Position numbers and translations under genes: made by a program
Shown here: positions 44,432 through 53,807 of the stretch, one piece after another
Numbering within the stretch: position 1 is the first letter of the stretch
Layout of the letters: each line of letters starts with the position of its first letter
Source: DUTS01 sp050951605
GTDB taxonomy: Bacteria; Bacillota; Peptococcia; DRI-13; DTU073
Assembly (NCBI GenBank): GCA_050951605.1
Contig: JBMNJJ010000002.1
Coordinates: forward strand, 558,001 to 622,000
Reading direction: 5' to 3'
DNA: 64,000 bases
The notes under the pieces: generated by a model
The model's input: the letters and a program-made list of their open reading frames with translations, nothing else
What the model was told of the DNA's origin: nothing
Database searches by the model: none

Positions 44432-44872
44432 TTGACCAGACGTTTAGCTCGTGAGTTAGCGATGAAAACCCTATTTGCTTATGACTTAGGTAATGATGAG
44501 CCTGACGAAATGATGAAGCGACTTTGTGCAGAAACACATGTTTCTGCCGGAGCCAATACTTTTGGTAATTATTTAGTACAAGGTGTGCTTACTAATCAGC
44601 TTTTTTTAGATAATTTAATAAAAAAATATGCACATGAATGGGATTTGGAAAGAATGCCCTTTGTTGATCGAAATATATTACGTGTAGCCTTGTTTGAAAT
44701 TATTTTTTCAGAAAACATTCCTGTTGCTGTATCTATTAATGAAGCTTTAGAGATTGCTAAAATTTATAGTGCAAAAGATGCTCCTCGTTTTATTAATGGA
44801 ATTCTTGGTAAAGCAATTCAAGATTTACCAAAATTAAGAAATTTAAATACAAAAGATTTAAAAGAAAGTTAG
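44432..44872 (+). CDS. nusB: Transcription antitermination factor NusB
   Basis: All-helical RNA-binding protein of 146 residues that joins the rRNA antitermination complex. Family marks: RRLARELAMKTLFAYDLG, WDLERMPFVDRNILRVALFEI and VSINEALEIAKIYS, followed by FINGILGKA. Start TTG 44432 lies behind AAGGAGG. It is followed nine bases later by the TsaD-like gene. Confidence 0.94.
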   Translation: MTRRLARELAMKTLFAYDLGNDEPDEMMKRLCAETHVSAGANTFGNYLVQGVLTNQLFLDNLIKKYAHEWDLERMPFVDRNILRVALFEIIFSENIPVAVSINEALEIAKIYSAKDAPRFINGILGKAIQDLPKLRNLNTKDLKES

Positions 44873-44881
44873 TGGTGGTGA

Positions 44882-45838
44882 GTGTTTTTAGGAATTGATA
44901 CCAGTTGTTATACGACATCTCTTGCTGTGGTAGATGAAAGAAAAAAATTGTTGGCTGAGAAGAGAATCATTCTTCCTGTATCCATGGGGAAACAGGGTTT
45001 GAGACAATCTACAGCCCTTTTTTATCATTTGCAAAATCTTCCTCAAGCATCGCAAAAGCTTTTTTCTGTATTAAATGGACGGGAGATTAAAGCGATAGCA
45101 GTTAGTGCCAGACCTTTGCCGCGGGAAAATTCTTATTTACCTGTTTTTGTAGCAGGTCTTTCTATAGCGGAAAGTTTGTCTGTTGTTTGGGATATTCCAC
45201 TTATAAAAACAAGCCATCAAGAAGGGCATATAATGGCGGGAATTTGGGCTTGTAAGGAGCATCCCGGAAAGGAGTTTTTAGCTCTTCATCTATCAGGAGG
45301 GACAACAGAATTACTTTTAGTTCAAGAAAAGCAACAACATCCACTTAAGTATGAAAGTAAAGTTTTAGGTGCTTCTCAGGACCTACATGCCGGTCAGTTA
45401 GTTGATCGTGTAGGTGTAGCTTTAGGGCTTCCTTTTCCTGCAGGACGTCATTTCGAAAAATTAGCAGCAAAAGTTGAAAATAAAACAGAAGTAAAAATAC
45501 CTTCTGCTGTTCAAGGTTATAAAATAAGTTTTTCCGGTGCAGAAACACAGGCTAAAAAATTTTTAAAACAGGGAATTTCTCCGCAAGAAATTGCTAGAGC
45601 AGTAGAAGATTGTTTAGCTGTTACGGTGGAAAAGGTTGTTCGTAGAGCTATTGAGGAAACTGGTGTGCAAAAGGTTTTGTTTGTTGGTGGTGTGATGGCT
45701 AATACACATTTAAGACAGCGTTTAAGAAAACGTTTAGAACATCCGGCAGTTAATGCCCAGTTATACTTCCCTCAACCTGAATTTAATAGTGATAACGCTG
45801 TAGGCGTTAGTTTAATTGCGCGTAGTGCTATTTTTTAA
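44882..45838 (+). CDS. TsaD/Kae1-like protein (paralogue of unknown role)
   Basis: ASKHA-fold protein of 318 residues in the Kae1/TsaD family. It has FLGIDTSCYTTSLAVVD, the metal motif with two histidines (TSHQEGHIMAG), LHLSGGTTELLL, the SFSGAETQAKKFL segment and LFVGGVMANTHLR. It diverges from the true tRNA t6A enzyme (for example QGLRQSTALFYHLQ in place of the usual G-V-V-P region) and lies beside nusB, a place where clostridia keep a shorter paralogue. GTG 44882 is the start, with GGTGGTGA upstream. A separate genuine tsaD should exist elsewhere. Confidence 0.8.
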   Translation: MFLGIDTSCYTTSLAVVDERKKLLAEKRIILPVSMGKQGLRQSTALFYHLQNLPQASQKLFSVLNGREIKAIAVSARPLPRENSYLPVFVAGLSIAESLSVVWDIPLIKTSHQEGHIMAGIWACKEHPGKEFLALHLSGGTTELLLVQEKQQHPLKYESKVLGASQDLHAGQLVDRVGVALGLPFPAGRHFEKLAAKVENKTEVKIPSAVQGYKISFSGAETQAKKFLKQGISPQEIARAVEDCLAVTVEKVVRRAIEETGVQKVLFVGGVMANTHLRQRLRKRLEHPAVNAQLYFPQPEFNSDNAVGVSLIARSAIF

Positions 45839-45886
45839 GGAGAGGAAAGTAAACAATGATATAAGATAGGGAGGAATTACAAAGAA

Positions 45887-46747
45887 ATGCCTGCACAAAT
45901 TATTGATGGTAAGGTTGAGGCTAAAAATTTACGGACAAAGATTGGAGATAAAGTAAATAAAATTAAAGGGAAAGGCATCATTCCCGGATTAGCAGTAGTT
46001 TTAGTAGGGGAAGATCCGGCATCTCAGATTTATGTAAATAATAAGGCGAAAGCTTGTCAAGAATGTGGAATTAAATCTGAAGTTCTTAAAATGCCTTCGA
46101 CTACGTCAGAAGAAGAATTATTACTTGTGATTGAAAAATTAAATAATCGCAGAGATATACATGGTATTTTGGTACAGCTTCCTTTGCCACGTCAAATTAG
46201 AGCCAAGGTGATTATTGAAGCAATTAATCCGTTAAAGGATGTTGATGGTTTACACCCGATTAATCTGGGTAAACTTTTTGCAGGTAATCCTGCTTTAATT
46301 CCTTGTACGCCATATGGATGTTTAAAACTTATCGAAAGTACAGGTTGTGCTCTGCCTGGAAAAAGGGCTGTAATTATAGGTCGTAGTAATTTAGTAGGAA
46401 AACCGATGGCCGCTTTGCTTTTAAAAGAAAATGCTACGGTAACTGTTTGTCATTCACATACACAAAATTTAGCAGAAATAACTCGTACTGCTGATATACT
46501 TGTAGTCGCGGTGGGAAGACCTGGCCTTGTAACCGGAGAGATGATCAAATCGGGAGCTTTAGTTTTGGATGTGGGGATGAATCGACTTTCTACCAGAAAA
46601 TTGGTTGGGGATGTTGATTTTCTTTCTGCTATAAAAACGGCTGGTTGGCTTACACCTGTTCCTGGTGGTGTCGGTCCGATGACGATTACAATGCTTCTCG
46701 AAAATACGTTGGAGGCAGTTTATGAACAAGAAAATATATTCGATTAG
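45887..46747 (+). CDS. folD: Bifunctional methylene-THF dehydrogenase / methenyl-THF cyclohydrolase
   Basis: Interconverts methylene- and formyl-tetrahydrofolate with NADP. The catalytic lysine lies in SQIYVNNKAKACQECGI; the loop ILVQLPLPRQI and the NADP-binding GRSNLVGKPMAALLL are present, as is PVPGGVGPMTITMLL. 286 residues is normal. GGGAGGAATTAC precedes ATG 45887. It overlaps xseA by 26 bases. Confidence 0.96.
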   Translation: MPAQIIDGKVEAKNLRTKIGDKVNKIKGKGIIPGLAVVLVGEDPASQIYVNNKAKACQECGIKSEVLKMPSTTSEEELLLVIEKLNNRRDIHGILVQLPLPRQIRAKVIIEAINPLKDVDGLHPINLGKLFAGNPALIPCTPYGCLKLIESTGCALPGKRAVIIGRSNLVGKPMAALLLKENATVTVCHSHTQNLAEITRTADILVVAVGRPGLVTGEMIKSGALVLDVGMNRLSTRKLVGDVDFLSAIKTAGWLTPVPGGVGPMTITMLLENTLEAVYEQENIFD

Positions 46748-47945
46748 TGAGTTAAGTTCATTTATTAAGCGAATTATGGATAATCATCCTATTTTGTCTA
46801 GTCTATGGGTAAGAGGTGAGATTACGAACTTTAAACATCATAGTTCAGGACATCTTTACTTTTCACTTAAAGATGAGCACAGTAATGTTCGTGCGGTAAT
46901 GTTTAGAAGTCGTGCCCAGAGATTAAATTTTAAACCCAGAGATGGCTTGGACTGTTTAGTACGAGGTTATATCTCTCTTTATCCTAAAGAGACAGCCTTA
47001 CAACTTTATGTAGAAGAGATTGTACCTGCTGGGATAGGGTTACAAAGTATTGCTTTAGCTGAATTAAAAGAAAAGCTACAAAAAAAAGGATATTTTACCC
47101 CAGAACGAAAAAAAGCACTTCCTCGTTTACCGATAGGAATAGGTGTAGTTAGTTCTCCTGTAGGCGCGGCGATTAGGGATATCAGTAGAGTAGTTAGAAG
47201 ACGTTACCCAGGAATGCCGGTTATTCTTTATCCTACGCTTGTTCAAGGAGAAAAAGCTGCTGAAACTGTAGTAGAAGGAATTAAAACACTTAATTGTCGT
47301 GATGACCTTGATGTAATTATAGTTGCTAGAGGTGGTGGTTCTGCGGAAGATTTATATGTTTTTAATTCCGAATTGGTAGCTGATGCTATCTTTAATTCTG
47401 ATAAGCCCATAGTTTCAGCAATAGGGCATGAAATTGATTATACGATTGCCGATTTAGTAGCTGATGTTCGTGCTGCTACGCCTTCTATGGCCGGAGAGTT
47501 AGTAGTACCTGTCAAGGCTGAGCTGGAGGAAATGTTAAATAAAGAAAAGGATAGGCTTTTTCATTTAATTAATGTTCGTTTAGATAAGGAAAAAATGAGA
47601 GTATCTTATTTAGCAGAAATGAGTGTTTTAAAACGACCTGAGCGCTGGTTGGATAAGTATGGAGATGAATTAAGTAAACTTGAAGAACGCTTAGATATTT
47701 GTAGTGAAGGGTTACTTAATACTTATCAGCAGAATCTATCATTAATTGCTGGTAAATTACAATCGCTTAGTCCTTTGGCTACCTTAGCTAGAGGTTATAG
47801 TATTTGTAAGGATGAAAGAGGGGCTATTCTTACTGATGTTCGGAAAGTCGCTCTCCAGGAAAAAATTATGATACAATTATATTCCGGCTCTTTGCAGTGC
47901 AAAGTTCTGGAAAAGGAGGAGAAAGAACATGCAGCAGGAAGATAA
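46722..47945 (+). CDS. xseA: Exodeoxyribonuclease VII large subunit
   Basis: Single-strand DNA exonuclease subunit. N-terminal OB domain (SLWVRGEITNFKHHSSGHLYF type) covers about residues 1-110. The catalytic domain follows with GVVSSPVGAAIRDI, VARGGGSAEDL and SAIGHEIDYTIADLVADVRA, and a C-terminal coiled coil ends with the LARGYSI motif. 407 residues is standard. GGAGG upstream of ATG 46722 lies in the folD tail. xseB overlaps its end. Confidence 0.95.
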   Translation: MNKKIYSISELSSFIKRIMDNHPILSSLWVRGEITNFKHHSSGHLYFSLKDEHSNVRAVMFRSRAQRLNFKPRDGLDCLVRGYISLYPKETALQLYVEEIVPAGIGLQSIALAELKEKLQKKGYFTPERKKALPRLPIGIGVVSSPVGAAIRDISRVVRRRYPGMPVILYPTLVQGEKAAETVVEGIKTLNCRDDLDVIIVARGGGSAEDLYVFNSELVADAIFNSDKPIVSAIGHEIDYTIADLVADVRAATPSMAGELVVPVKAELEEMLNKEKDRLFHLINVRLDKEKMRVSYLAEMSVLKRPERWLDKYGDELSKLEERLDICSEGLLNTYQQNLSLIAGKLQSLSPLATLARGYSICKDERGAILTDVRKVALQEKIMIQLYSGSLQCKVLEKEEKEHAAGR

Positions 47946-48162
47946 TTATGAAGTAAGTATTAAGAGGTTAGAAGAAATTATTTCTCATTTAGAAAAAGGT
48001 GAAATAACTTTAGAAGAAGGTTTATCTAGTTTTGAAGAAGGAATTGCTTTGGTTAAAAAATGTCAAAGTTATCTTGAACGTGCTGCCCAAAGGGTGCAAG
48101 TACTAAAAAAAGGTGAGCTAGTAGATTTAGTTGATTTAAAAGAAGAAAAGGGAGCTGAGTAA
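47929..48162 (+). CDS. xseB: Exodeoxyribonuclease VII small subunit
   Basis: 77-residue partner of XseA. The family pattern SIKRLEEIISHLEKGEITLEEGL followed by SFEEGIALVKKCQSYLERA is complete. AAGGAGGAG precedes ATG 47929, which lies 17 bases before the xseA stop, so the two subunits are translationally coupled. Confidence 0.94.
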   Translation: MQQEDNYEVSIKRLEEIISHLEKGEITLEEGLSSFEEGIALVKKCQSYLERAAQRVQVLKKGELVDLVDLKEEKGAE

Positions 48163-48163
48163 A

Positions 48164-49054
48164 GTGGATTTAAAAGCATATTTACAAGAAAGATCCACTT
48201 TAGTTGATCAAGCTTTGCAAGAGATTATACCTGCTGAAGAACTTTATCCACCGAAAATTCATCAAGCGATGCATTATAGTGTTTTTGCTGGAGGAAAAAG
48301 ATTAAGACCAATTCTGTGTTTAGCGGCAGCAGAAGCTTTAGGTAAAGAGTATCAACCTTTGTTACCTGTAGCTTGTGCTATAGAAATGATTCATACTTAT
48401 TCTTTAATCCATGATGACCTGCCGGTAATGGATGATGATGACTATCGGCGCGGGAAATTGACTAATCATAAAGTTTACGGTGAAGGTATGGCCGTCTTAG
48501 CCGGTGATGCTCTTTTAACTTATGCTTTTGAAATATTAGCTTGTTATGGAAAGAAACATCAGAAGCAAGAAATAGCTTGGCAAGTTTTACGTGAAATAGC
48601 TGTTGCTGCGGGAACAGAAGGGATGATTGGTGGTCAAGTAGTAGATTTAGAGTCGGCTGGTAAGAACCTTGCTGACAAAGAACTTCTTACTTATATTCAT
48701 ACACATAAGACAGGGGCACTTTTTCGTGTATCTTTGCGTTCGGGAGCACTTTTAGCTGGAGCTAATACTGAAGAGTTAGCATGTTTAACGTTATACGCGG
48801 AAAAGTTTGGTTTAGCTTTTCAGATAACCGATGACCTGCTTGATATTGTAGGAGACCAGAAAAAGTTAGGGAAACCCATAGGTAGTGATATTAAAAAGAA
48901 TAAGCTTACATATCCGGCTCTTTATGGAGTTGAAAAATCCAGATGTCTTGTTCGGGAAGCTGTCATAGAAGCAATAGACGCTTTAACAAAACTTTCTGGT
49001 TATACCAAGCCATTAGAATTTATGCTTCGTTATTTGTTAGAAAGAGAATTTTAA
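48164..49054 (+). CDS. ispA: Polyprenyl (farnesyl/geranyl) diphosphate synthase
   Basis: Chain-elongating trans-prenyltransferase. The first Asp-rich motif is in IHDDLPVMDDDDYRRGK, the second in ITDDLLDIVGD; GGKRLRPILCL and the THKTGALFRVSL segment are present. 296 residues fits farnesyl diphosphate synthase. GTG 48164 begins one base after the xseB stop. With dxs (next gene), dxr and uppS it provides much of isoprenoid synthesis in this window. Confidence 0.93.
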   Translation: MDLKAYLQERSTLVDQALQEIIPAEELYPPKIHQAMHYSVFAGGKRLRPILCLAAAEALGKEYQPLLPVACAIEMIHTYSLIHDDLPVMDDDDYRRGKLTNHKVYGEGMAVLAGDALLTYAFEILACYGKKHQKQEIAWQVLREIAVAAGTEGMIGGQVVDLESAGKNLADKELLTYIHTHKTGALFRVSLRSGALLAGANTEELACLTLYAEKFGLAFQITDDLLDIVGDQKKLGKPIGSDIKKNKLTYPALYGVEKSRCLVREAVIEAIDALTKLSGYTKPLEFMLRYLLEREF

Positions 49055-49087
49055 TTAGTATATTTAGCTTTAAAAGGGGTATAAAAA

Positions 49088-51004
49088 ATGGGATTTTTAC
49101 AAGATATTAATTGTCCCCAAGATTTAAAGAAACTTTCTTCTGCTAATTTAATTGAATTGGCGGAAGAAATTCGTACGTTTCTCTTAAAAACAGTAGCACA
49201 TACGGGAGGGCATTTAGCGGCAAATTTAGGTGTTGTTGAATTAACTTTGGCGATACATTATGTTTTTGATACAACAAAAGATCGTTTAGTTTGGGATGTA
49301 GGACATCAGTCTTATGTGCATAAAATTTTAACAGGAAGAAAAGATTTGTTTTCCAGTTTGCGACAGTATGATGGGTTGTCTGGTTTCCCTAAAAGAGAAG
49401 AAAGTATTCATGATGCTTTTAATACCGGGCACAGTAGTACTTCTATTTCTGCTGTGTTAGGATTTGCCTTAGCCCGAGAAAAATTAGGGGAGGATTATAA
49501 GACTATTGCTGTAATTGGTGATGGTTCCATGACCGGTGGGGAGGCTTATGAAGCACTTAATCAGGCAGGACATTTAAAAACTGATCTTTTAGTAGTTTTA
49601 AATGATAATGAAATGTCTATTGCTCAAAATGTTGGAGCCATGTCTTCATATTTGAGTCGCTTACGTTCAGACCCTTTTTATATGAAAAGAAAAAAGGATA
49701 TTGAATATTTATTGCATAAAGTACCGGCGATTGGTTCTTCAGTGGCTAAAGCCGCGGAGCGAGTTAAGGATAGCTTAAAATACTTGTTAGTACCGGGAAT
49801 GCTTTTTGAAGAATTAGGCTTTACTTATTTAGGACCAATTGATGGGCATGATATACAAAATTTGATTGTTGTTTTAAAGAAAGCTAAAGATTTACAGGGA
49901 CCAGTATTATTACATGTTTTGACGAAAAAAGGTAAGGGTTATGAACCCGCTGTTCGGAATCCTTCTGTTTTTCATGGTGTAGGTAGTTTTGACTTAAATA
50001 CGGGTAAAATTATTAAAAGTCCTGGGCCTCCTACTTATACTGATGTTTTTGCTGATACGGTGATTGATTTAGCGGCTCAGGATGAACGTATTGTAGCGGT
50101 TACAGCGGCGATGCCTGAAGGGACAGGATTAAGTAAATTTGCGAAAAAATATCCACACAGGTGTATTGATGTTGGTATTGGTGAGCAAAACGCGGTAACA
50201 ATGGCAGCAGCTATGGCAATCAAGGGACTTCGTCCTTTTGTAGCGATTTATTCCACTTTTTTACAGAGAGCTTATGACCAGATTCTTCATGATGTTTGTC
50301 TACAAAATGTTCCGGTTACTTTAGCTATTGATCGGGCAGGTTTAGTAGGGGAAGATGGTCCTACACATCATGGTGCTTTTGATTTTTCATATTTGCGTCA
50401 TATTCCTGGTATGTCTATTTTAGCTCCTGCAGATGAAGCAGAACTTCGTCAGATGTTGTATACAACACTTTCTTATAATGGTCCGGTAGCGATACGTTAT
50501 CCTCGTGGTAAAGCTAGAGGAGTGCCCATATCTATTGAGTATAAAAAGATACCTTGGGGGAAGGGTGAGGTACTGACAGAAGGAACAGATATCTTGATTT
50601 TAGCGATAGGTTCGATGGTTTATCCTGCTCTAAAAACAAGGAAGCTTTTATTAGAGGAAGGTTTTTCTTGTACTGTTGTTAATGCTCGTTTTGTAAAGCC
50701 TTTGGATCAAACACTTCTTTTAGAGAAAGTACCACAACATAAATGTGTTGTCACGATGGAAGAAAATGCTATTGCCGGGGGATTTGGTAGTGGTGTATTA
50801 GAGTTACTATGTCAAAAGGGAAAGATAAATAATAATTTTCTGATGTTAGGTTTGCCTGATGAATTTGTGACACATGGTTCGCAAAATCTACTGCGGGAGA
50901 AGGTAGGGCTGATGCCTGAAGCAATGGCGGAAAGAATAATGGAGCATTTTGTTCTGAAACGGAAAACGAAAAAGCCGAAGATTTTTCTTTTCAATAGTAA
51001 GTAA
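49088..51004 (+). CDS. dxs: 1-deoxy-D-xylulose 5-phosphate synthase
   Basis: First enzyme of the MEP pathway, thiamine-diphosphate dependent. The ThDP motif is IGDGSMTGGEAYEALNQAG with LNDNEMSIAQNVGA; GHQSYVHKILTGRKD and GEDGPTHHGAFDFSYLR are also present. 638 residues is normal. The basic C-terminal tail (KRKTKKPKIFLFNSK) is slightly extended. It follows ispA and precedes tlyA, as in many Firmicutes. Confidence 0.97.
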   Translation: MGFLQDINCPQDLKKLSSANLIELAEEIRTFLLKTVAHTGGHLAANLGVVELTLAIHYVFDTTKDRLVWDVGHQSYVHKILTGRKDLFSSLRQYDGLSGFPKREESIHDAFNTGHSSTSISAVLGFALAREKLGEDYKTIAVIGDGSMTGGEAYEALNQAGHLKTDLLVVLNDNEMSIAQNVGAMSSYLSRLRSDPFYMKRKKDIEYLLHKVPAIGSSVAKAAERVKDSLKYLLVPGMLFEELGFTYLGPIDGHDIQNLIVVLKKAKDLQGPVLLHVLTKKGKGYEPAVRNPSVFHGVGSFDLNTGKIIKSPGPPTYTDVFADTVIDLAAQDERIVAVTAAMPEGTGLSKFAKKYPHRCIDVGIGEQNAVTMAAAMAIKGLRPFVAIYSTFLQRAYDQILHDVCLQNVPVTLAIDRAGLVGEDGPTHHGAFDFSYLRHIPGMSILAPADEAELRQMLYTTLSYNGPVAIRYPRGKARGVPISIEYKKIPWGKGEVLTEGTDILILAIGSMVYPALKTRKLLLEEGFSCTVVNARFVKPLDQTLLLEKVPQHKCVVTMEENAIAGGFGSGVLELLCQKGKINNNFLMLGLPDEFVTHGSQNLLREKVGLMPEAMAERIMEHFVLKRKTKKPKIFLFNSK

Positions 51005-51035
51005 AGTATAGAAAAGAGGATAGGTAGTAGTTGTT

Positions 51036-51851
51036 ATGGGGAAATGTCGATTAGATCAATTATTAGTCAATAAAGGCTTGGTACCTAGCCGTGAAAAAGG
51101 TAAAGCCTTAATTATGGCAGGACAGGTTTATGTGGATGGGATGAAGGTTGAAAAACCGGGTACCAATCTAAATGTTGATGTTACTATAGAAATCAAAGGA
51201 GAATCATTGCCTTATGTAAGCAGAGGTGGTTTCAAGCTGGCTAGAGCCTTACAGGAATTTAAAATTACTTTATCAGGTAAAGTTGTTTTAGATATCGGTG
51301 CTTCTACAGGTGGTTTTACTGATTGCGCCTTGCAAAATGGAGCGACAAAGGTATATGCAGTAGATGTAGGTTATGGACAGTTAGCTTGGTCTTTACGACA
51401 AAATGCAAGGGTAGTTGTCATGGAAAGAAAAAATGCCCGATATTTATCTGCATCAGATATTCCTGAACCTATTGATGTAATTACGATTGATGTAGCTTTT
51501 ATTTCTTTACGGAAAATTTTTACTCCTCTTCAGGCCTTATTAAAAGAAGATGGTTTTATGCTTGCTTTAATCAAGCCTCAGTTTGAAGCAGGGAGAGAGC
51601 AAGTAGGGAAAAAGGGAGTAGTTAAAGAGCCAGTTGTTCATTGTCAAGTTATTGAAGAAATTATTACTTTTAGTCAAGATTTAGGTTTGACAGTGCGAGG
51701 ATTAACTTATTCACCAATTAAGGGACCACAAGGAAATATTGAGTTTTTGTTATGGTTACAAAAAAAGAGTTACCTGAAAGAGAATATAGATGAACAGAAA
51801 ATGAAGGAGAAAGTAAAAAAAATAGTTATAGAGGCTCATCAGAAACTATAA
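51036..51851 (+). CDS. tlyA: TlyA family rRNA (cytidine-2'-O)-methyltransferase
   Basis: An S4 RNA-binding domain (about residues 4-65, RLDQLLVNKGLVPSREKGKAL) precedes an FtsJ-like SAM methyltransferase with VLDIGASTGGFTDCAL, VYAVDVGYGQL and LIKPQFEAGRE. Known relatives methylate 16S and 23S rRNA; older annotations call it hemolysin. 271 residues is normal. Position between dxs and nadK is conserved. Confidence 0.92.
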   Translation: MGKCRLDQLLVNKGLVPSREKGKALIMAGQVYVDGMKVEKPGTNLNVDVTIEIKGESLPYVSRGGFKLARALQEFKITLSGKVVLDIGASTGGFTDCALQNGATKVYAVDVGYGQLAWSLRQNARVVVMERKNARYLSASDIPEPIDVITIDVAFISLRKIFTPLQALLKEDGFMLALIKPQFEAGREQVGKKGVVKEPVVHCQVIEEIITFSQDLGLTVRGLTYSPIKGPQGNIEFLLWLQKKSYLKENIDEQKMKEKVKKIVIEAHQKL

Positions 51852-51866
51852 AGGAGGATTTATGTA

Positions 51867-52334
51867 ATGTTACCATTAGATAGAGTACGAGAGTTTTTTG
51901 CCCAAATTCCTTCGCCTCCGGAAATTATTATCCTGGAGCAAAATACTTCAACGGCAGCTCTAGCTGCAGAGGCGTTAGGGGTTGAAGTGGGACAGATTGC
52001 GAAGACACTTGTTTTTACAGGAAAAAAGGAGCAAGCTGTTGTAGTAGTAACTTGTGGTGATGTTAAAGTTGATATTAAGAAATTAAAAAAGGTAGTTGGT
52101 TTTAAACCAAAATTTGCTTCGAGCACAGAAGTTGAGGTTTTAACAGGGTTTTCTCCGGGTGGAGTGTGTCCTTTTGCTTTATTAAAACCGCTTCCTGTTT
52201 TTCTGGATGTCAGTATGAAAAGATTTCCGCTTGTTTATGCGGCTGCCGGTACACCTAATTCTGCTGTACCAATTGATTTTTCTAGGCTATTAACACTAAC
52301 AGATGGTCAAGTTTGTGATGTTTGTTCTTCATAA
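51867..52334 (+). CDS. YbaK/EbsC-family aminoacyl-tRNA deacylase
   Basis: 155-residue single-domain protein of the YbaK/ProX superfamily that hydrolyses mischarged tRNA (probably Cys- or Ala-tRNAPro). Family pattern: TAALAAEALGVEVGQIAKTLVF, the VVTCGDVKVDIKKLKK segment with a conserved lysine, and TGFSPGGVCPFAL. ATG 51867 follows AAGGAGGATTTATGTA. It is inserted between tlyA and nadK, which are often neighbours. Confidence 0.88.
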   Translation: MLPLDRVREFFAQIPSPPEIIILEQNTSTAALAAEALGVEVGQIAKTLVFTGKKEQAVVVVTCGDVKVDIKKLKKVVGFKPKFASSTEVEVLTGFSPGGVCPFALLKPLPVFLDVSMKRFPLVYAAAGTPNSAVPIDFSRLLTLTDGQVCDVCSS

Positions 52335-52360
52335 AATGAGTCGAGTATATGGAGGTTAAA

Positions 52361-53227
52361 ATGTTTGATTCACTTGGTTTAATACTTAATCATCGTCGTA
52401 AGCAGCCAGTTGAAATGGGAAAAAAATTAGTAGAAGAGTTTAGACAAAAAGGAATAAATGTCTTTGTTTTAGAAGAAGAAGGGGCTGTTTTGGGCATGGA
52501 ACCTGCTTTTATTACCTCCGAGTTGGGTAAAGAAGTGCAATGTGTTCTTGCTATTGGTGGTGATGGTACTTTTTTGCGGGCGGCTAGATATGTAGCTCCT
52601 TATGATATACCCGTTTTAGGAATTAATATGGGTACCTTGGGTTTTTTAACAGAAATTGAAGTTGGGGAGATAGAAGAAGCCCTGGAAAAACTTTTTCAAG
52701 GTGAATTTTGGCTGGAAGACAGAATGATGTTAGAAACAAAAGTAAAAAGAAAGGGAGAAGTAATAAAAAGTTTTCAAGGGCTGAATGATATTGTTATTAA
52801 TAAAGGTCCTTTAGCTCGTTTAATTACTTTAAAGATTTATGTTGATGAAGAGTATGTCACTACTTATAAAGCTGATGGAGTAATCTTTTCTTCTCCTACA
52901 GGTTCTACAGCATATTCATTATCAGCAGGGGGACCAATCGTTTATCCGGAAGTAGAGGTAATTATTTTTACACCTATTTGTGCCCATACTCTTGATGCAC
53001 GTCCTATTGTTTTGCCACCTAATAAAACGATATGTGTGAAAATTATTAGACAAGCAGAATCAATGCTAACTATTGATGGACAAAGTGGGTTTGAATTGGA
53101 AAGTGAAGACGAAATAATCATTGCCAAAGCACCATATAATGTAAGTATGATTAGGATTAAAGAAAAAAGATTTTTTACAATTCTCAGGGAAAAAATTAAA
53201 ATTGATGGTAGTGTTTTTGATGAATAA
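52361..53227 (+). CDS. nadK: NAD kinase
   Basis: Phosphorylates NAD to NADP. The GGDGTFLRAARY motif, LGINMGTLGFLTE, NDIVINKG and the STAYSLSAGGPIVYP segment are all present in 288 residues. ATG 52361 follows GGAGGTTAAA; an in-frame ATG at 52349 overlaps that site. The last codons overlap the methyltransferase gene, in the conserved nadK-argR-recN neighbourhood. Confidence 0.95.
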   Translation: MFDSLGLILNHRRKQPVEMGKKLVEEFRQKGINVFVLEEEGAVLGMEPAFITSELGKEVQCVLAIGGDGTFLRAARYVAPYDIPVLGINMGTLGFLTEIEVGEIEEALEKLFQGEFWLEDRMMLETKVKRKGEVIKSFQGLNDIVINKGPLARLITLKIYVDEEYVTTYKADGVIFSSPTGSTAYSLSAGGPIVYPEVEVIIFTPICAHTLDARPIVLPPNKTICVKIIRQAESMLTIDGQSGFELESEDEIIIAKAPYNVSMIRIKEKRFFTILREKIKIDGSVFDE

Positions 53228-53786
53228 ATTTCTCAAAGCTACTGGATTTACACACTATTTATTGTCAAAGTTTTTGAGTAAGGGACAAAAAGTTATTGAT
53301 GCGACAGCAGGAAATGGTCAAGACACGCTTTTTTTAGCTCGAACTGTAGGACCTTTAGGGCTAGTTTATGCTTTTGATATTCAAGAAAATGCTTTGCAAG
53401 AAACGAAAAAAATATTAGAAAAAAACAACTGTTTACAACAGGTAAAACTTATTCATGCCGGACATGAAAAGATTAATAAATTTGTGCAGGAACCGGTACA
53501 AGCAATTATTTATAATTTAGGTTATTTACCTGGAGGCAATAAAGAAATTATAACTAAAGGAGAAACAACACTACTTTCTTTACAACAGGGCATGGAATTG
53601 CTGAATTCAGGTGGGGTAGTTTCGTTAATTATTTACCCGGGACATTCGGGAGGGGAAAAAGAAGCAACCATTATTGAAAAATATGTAACTTCACTTTCTT
53701 CACGGACTTGGCAGGTTATGAAGTGGGGCAGAGTAAATGTGGATATAGCTAAAGCTCCTTATGTTTTATTTATATATAAGAATTAG
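53220..53786 (+). CDS. Class I SAM-dependent methyltransferase, YtqB-like
   Basis: 188-residue Rossmann-fold methyltransferase. SAM motif I is VIDATAGNGQDTLFLA, followed by VYAFDIQENAL. The later YNLGYLPGGNKEI and YPGHSGGEKEA segments match YtqB, a putative rRNA methyltransferase; its B. subtilis relative has been described as a tRNA 5-aminomethyl-2-thiouridine methyltransferase (MnmM), so a tRNA role is possible. The ATG at 53220 is used; no strong Shine-Dalgarno sequence is seen, and coupling to nadK (eight-base overlap) is likely. Confidence 0.85.
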   Translation: MNKFLKATGFTHYLLSKFLSKGQKVIDATAGNGQDTLFLARTVGPLGLVYAFDIQENALQETKKILEKNNCLQQVKLIHAGHEKINKFVQEPVQAIIYNLGYLPGGNKEIITKGETTLLSLQQGMELLNSGGVVSLIIYPGHSGGEKEATIIEKYVTSLSSRTWQVMKWGRVNVDIAKAPYVLFIYKN

Positions 53787-53807
53787 TTGAATAGGGGAGG
53801 GTTTTAT

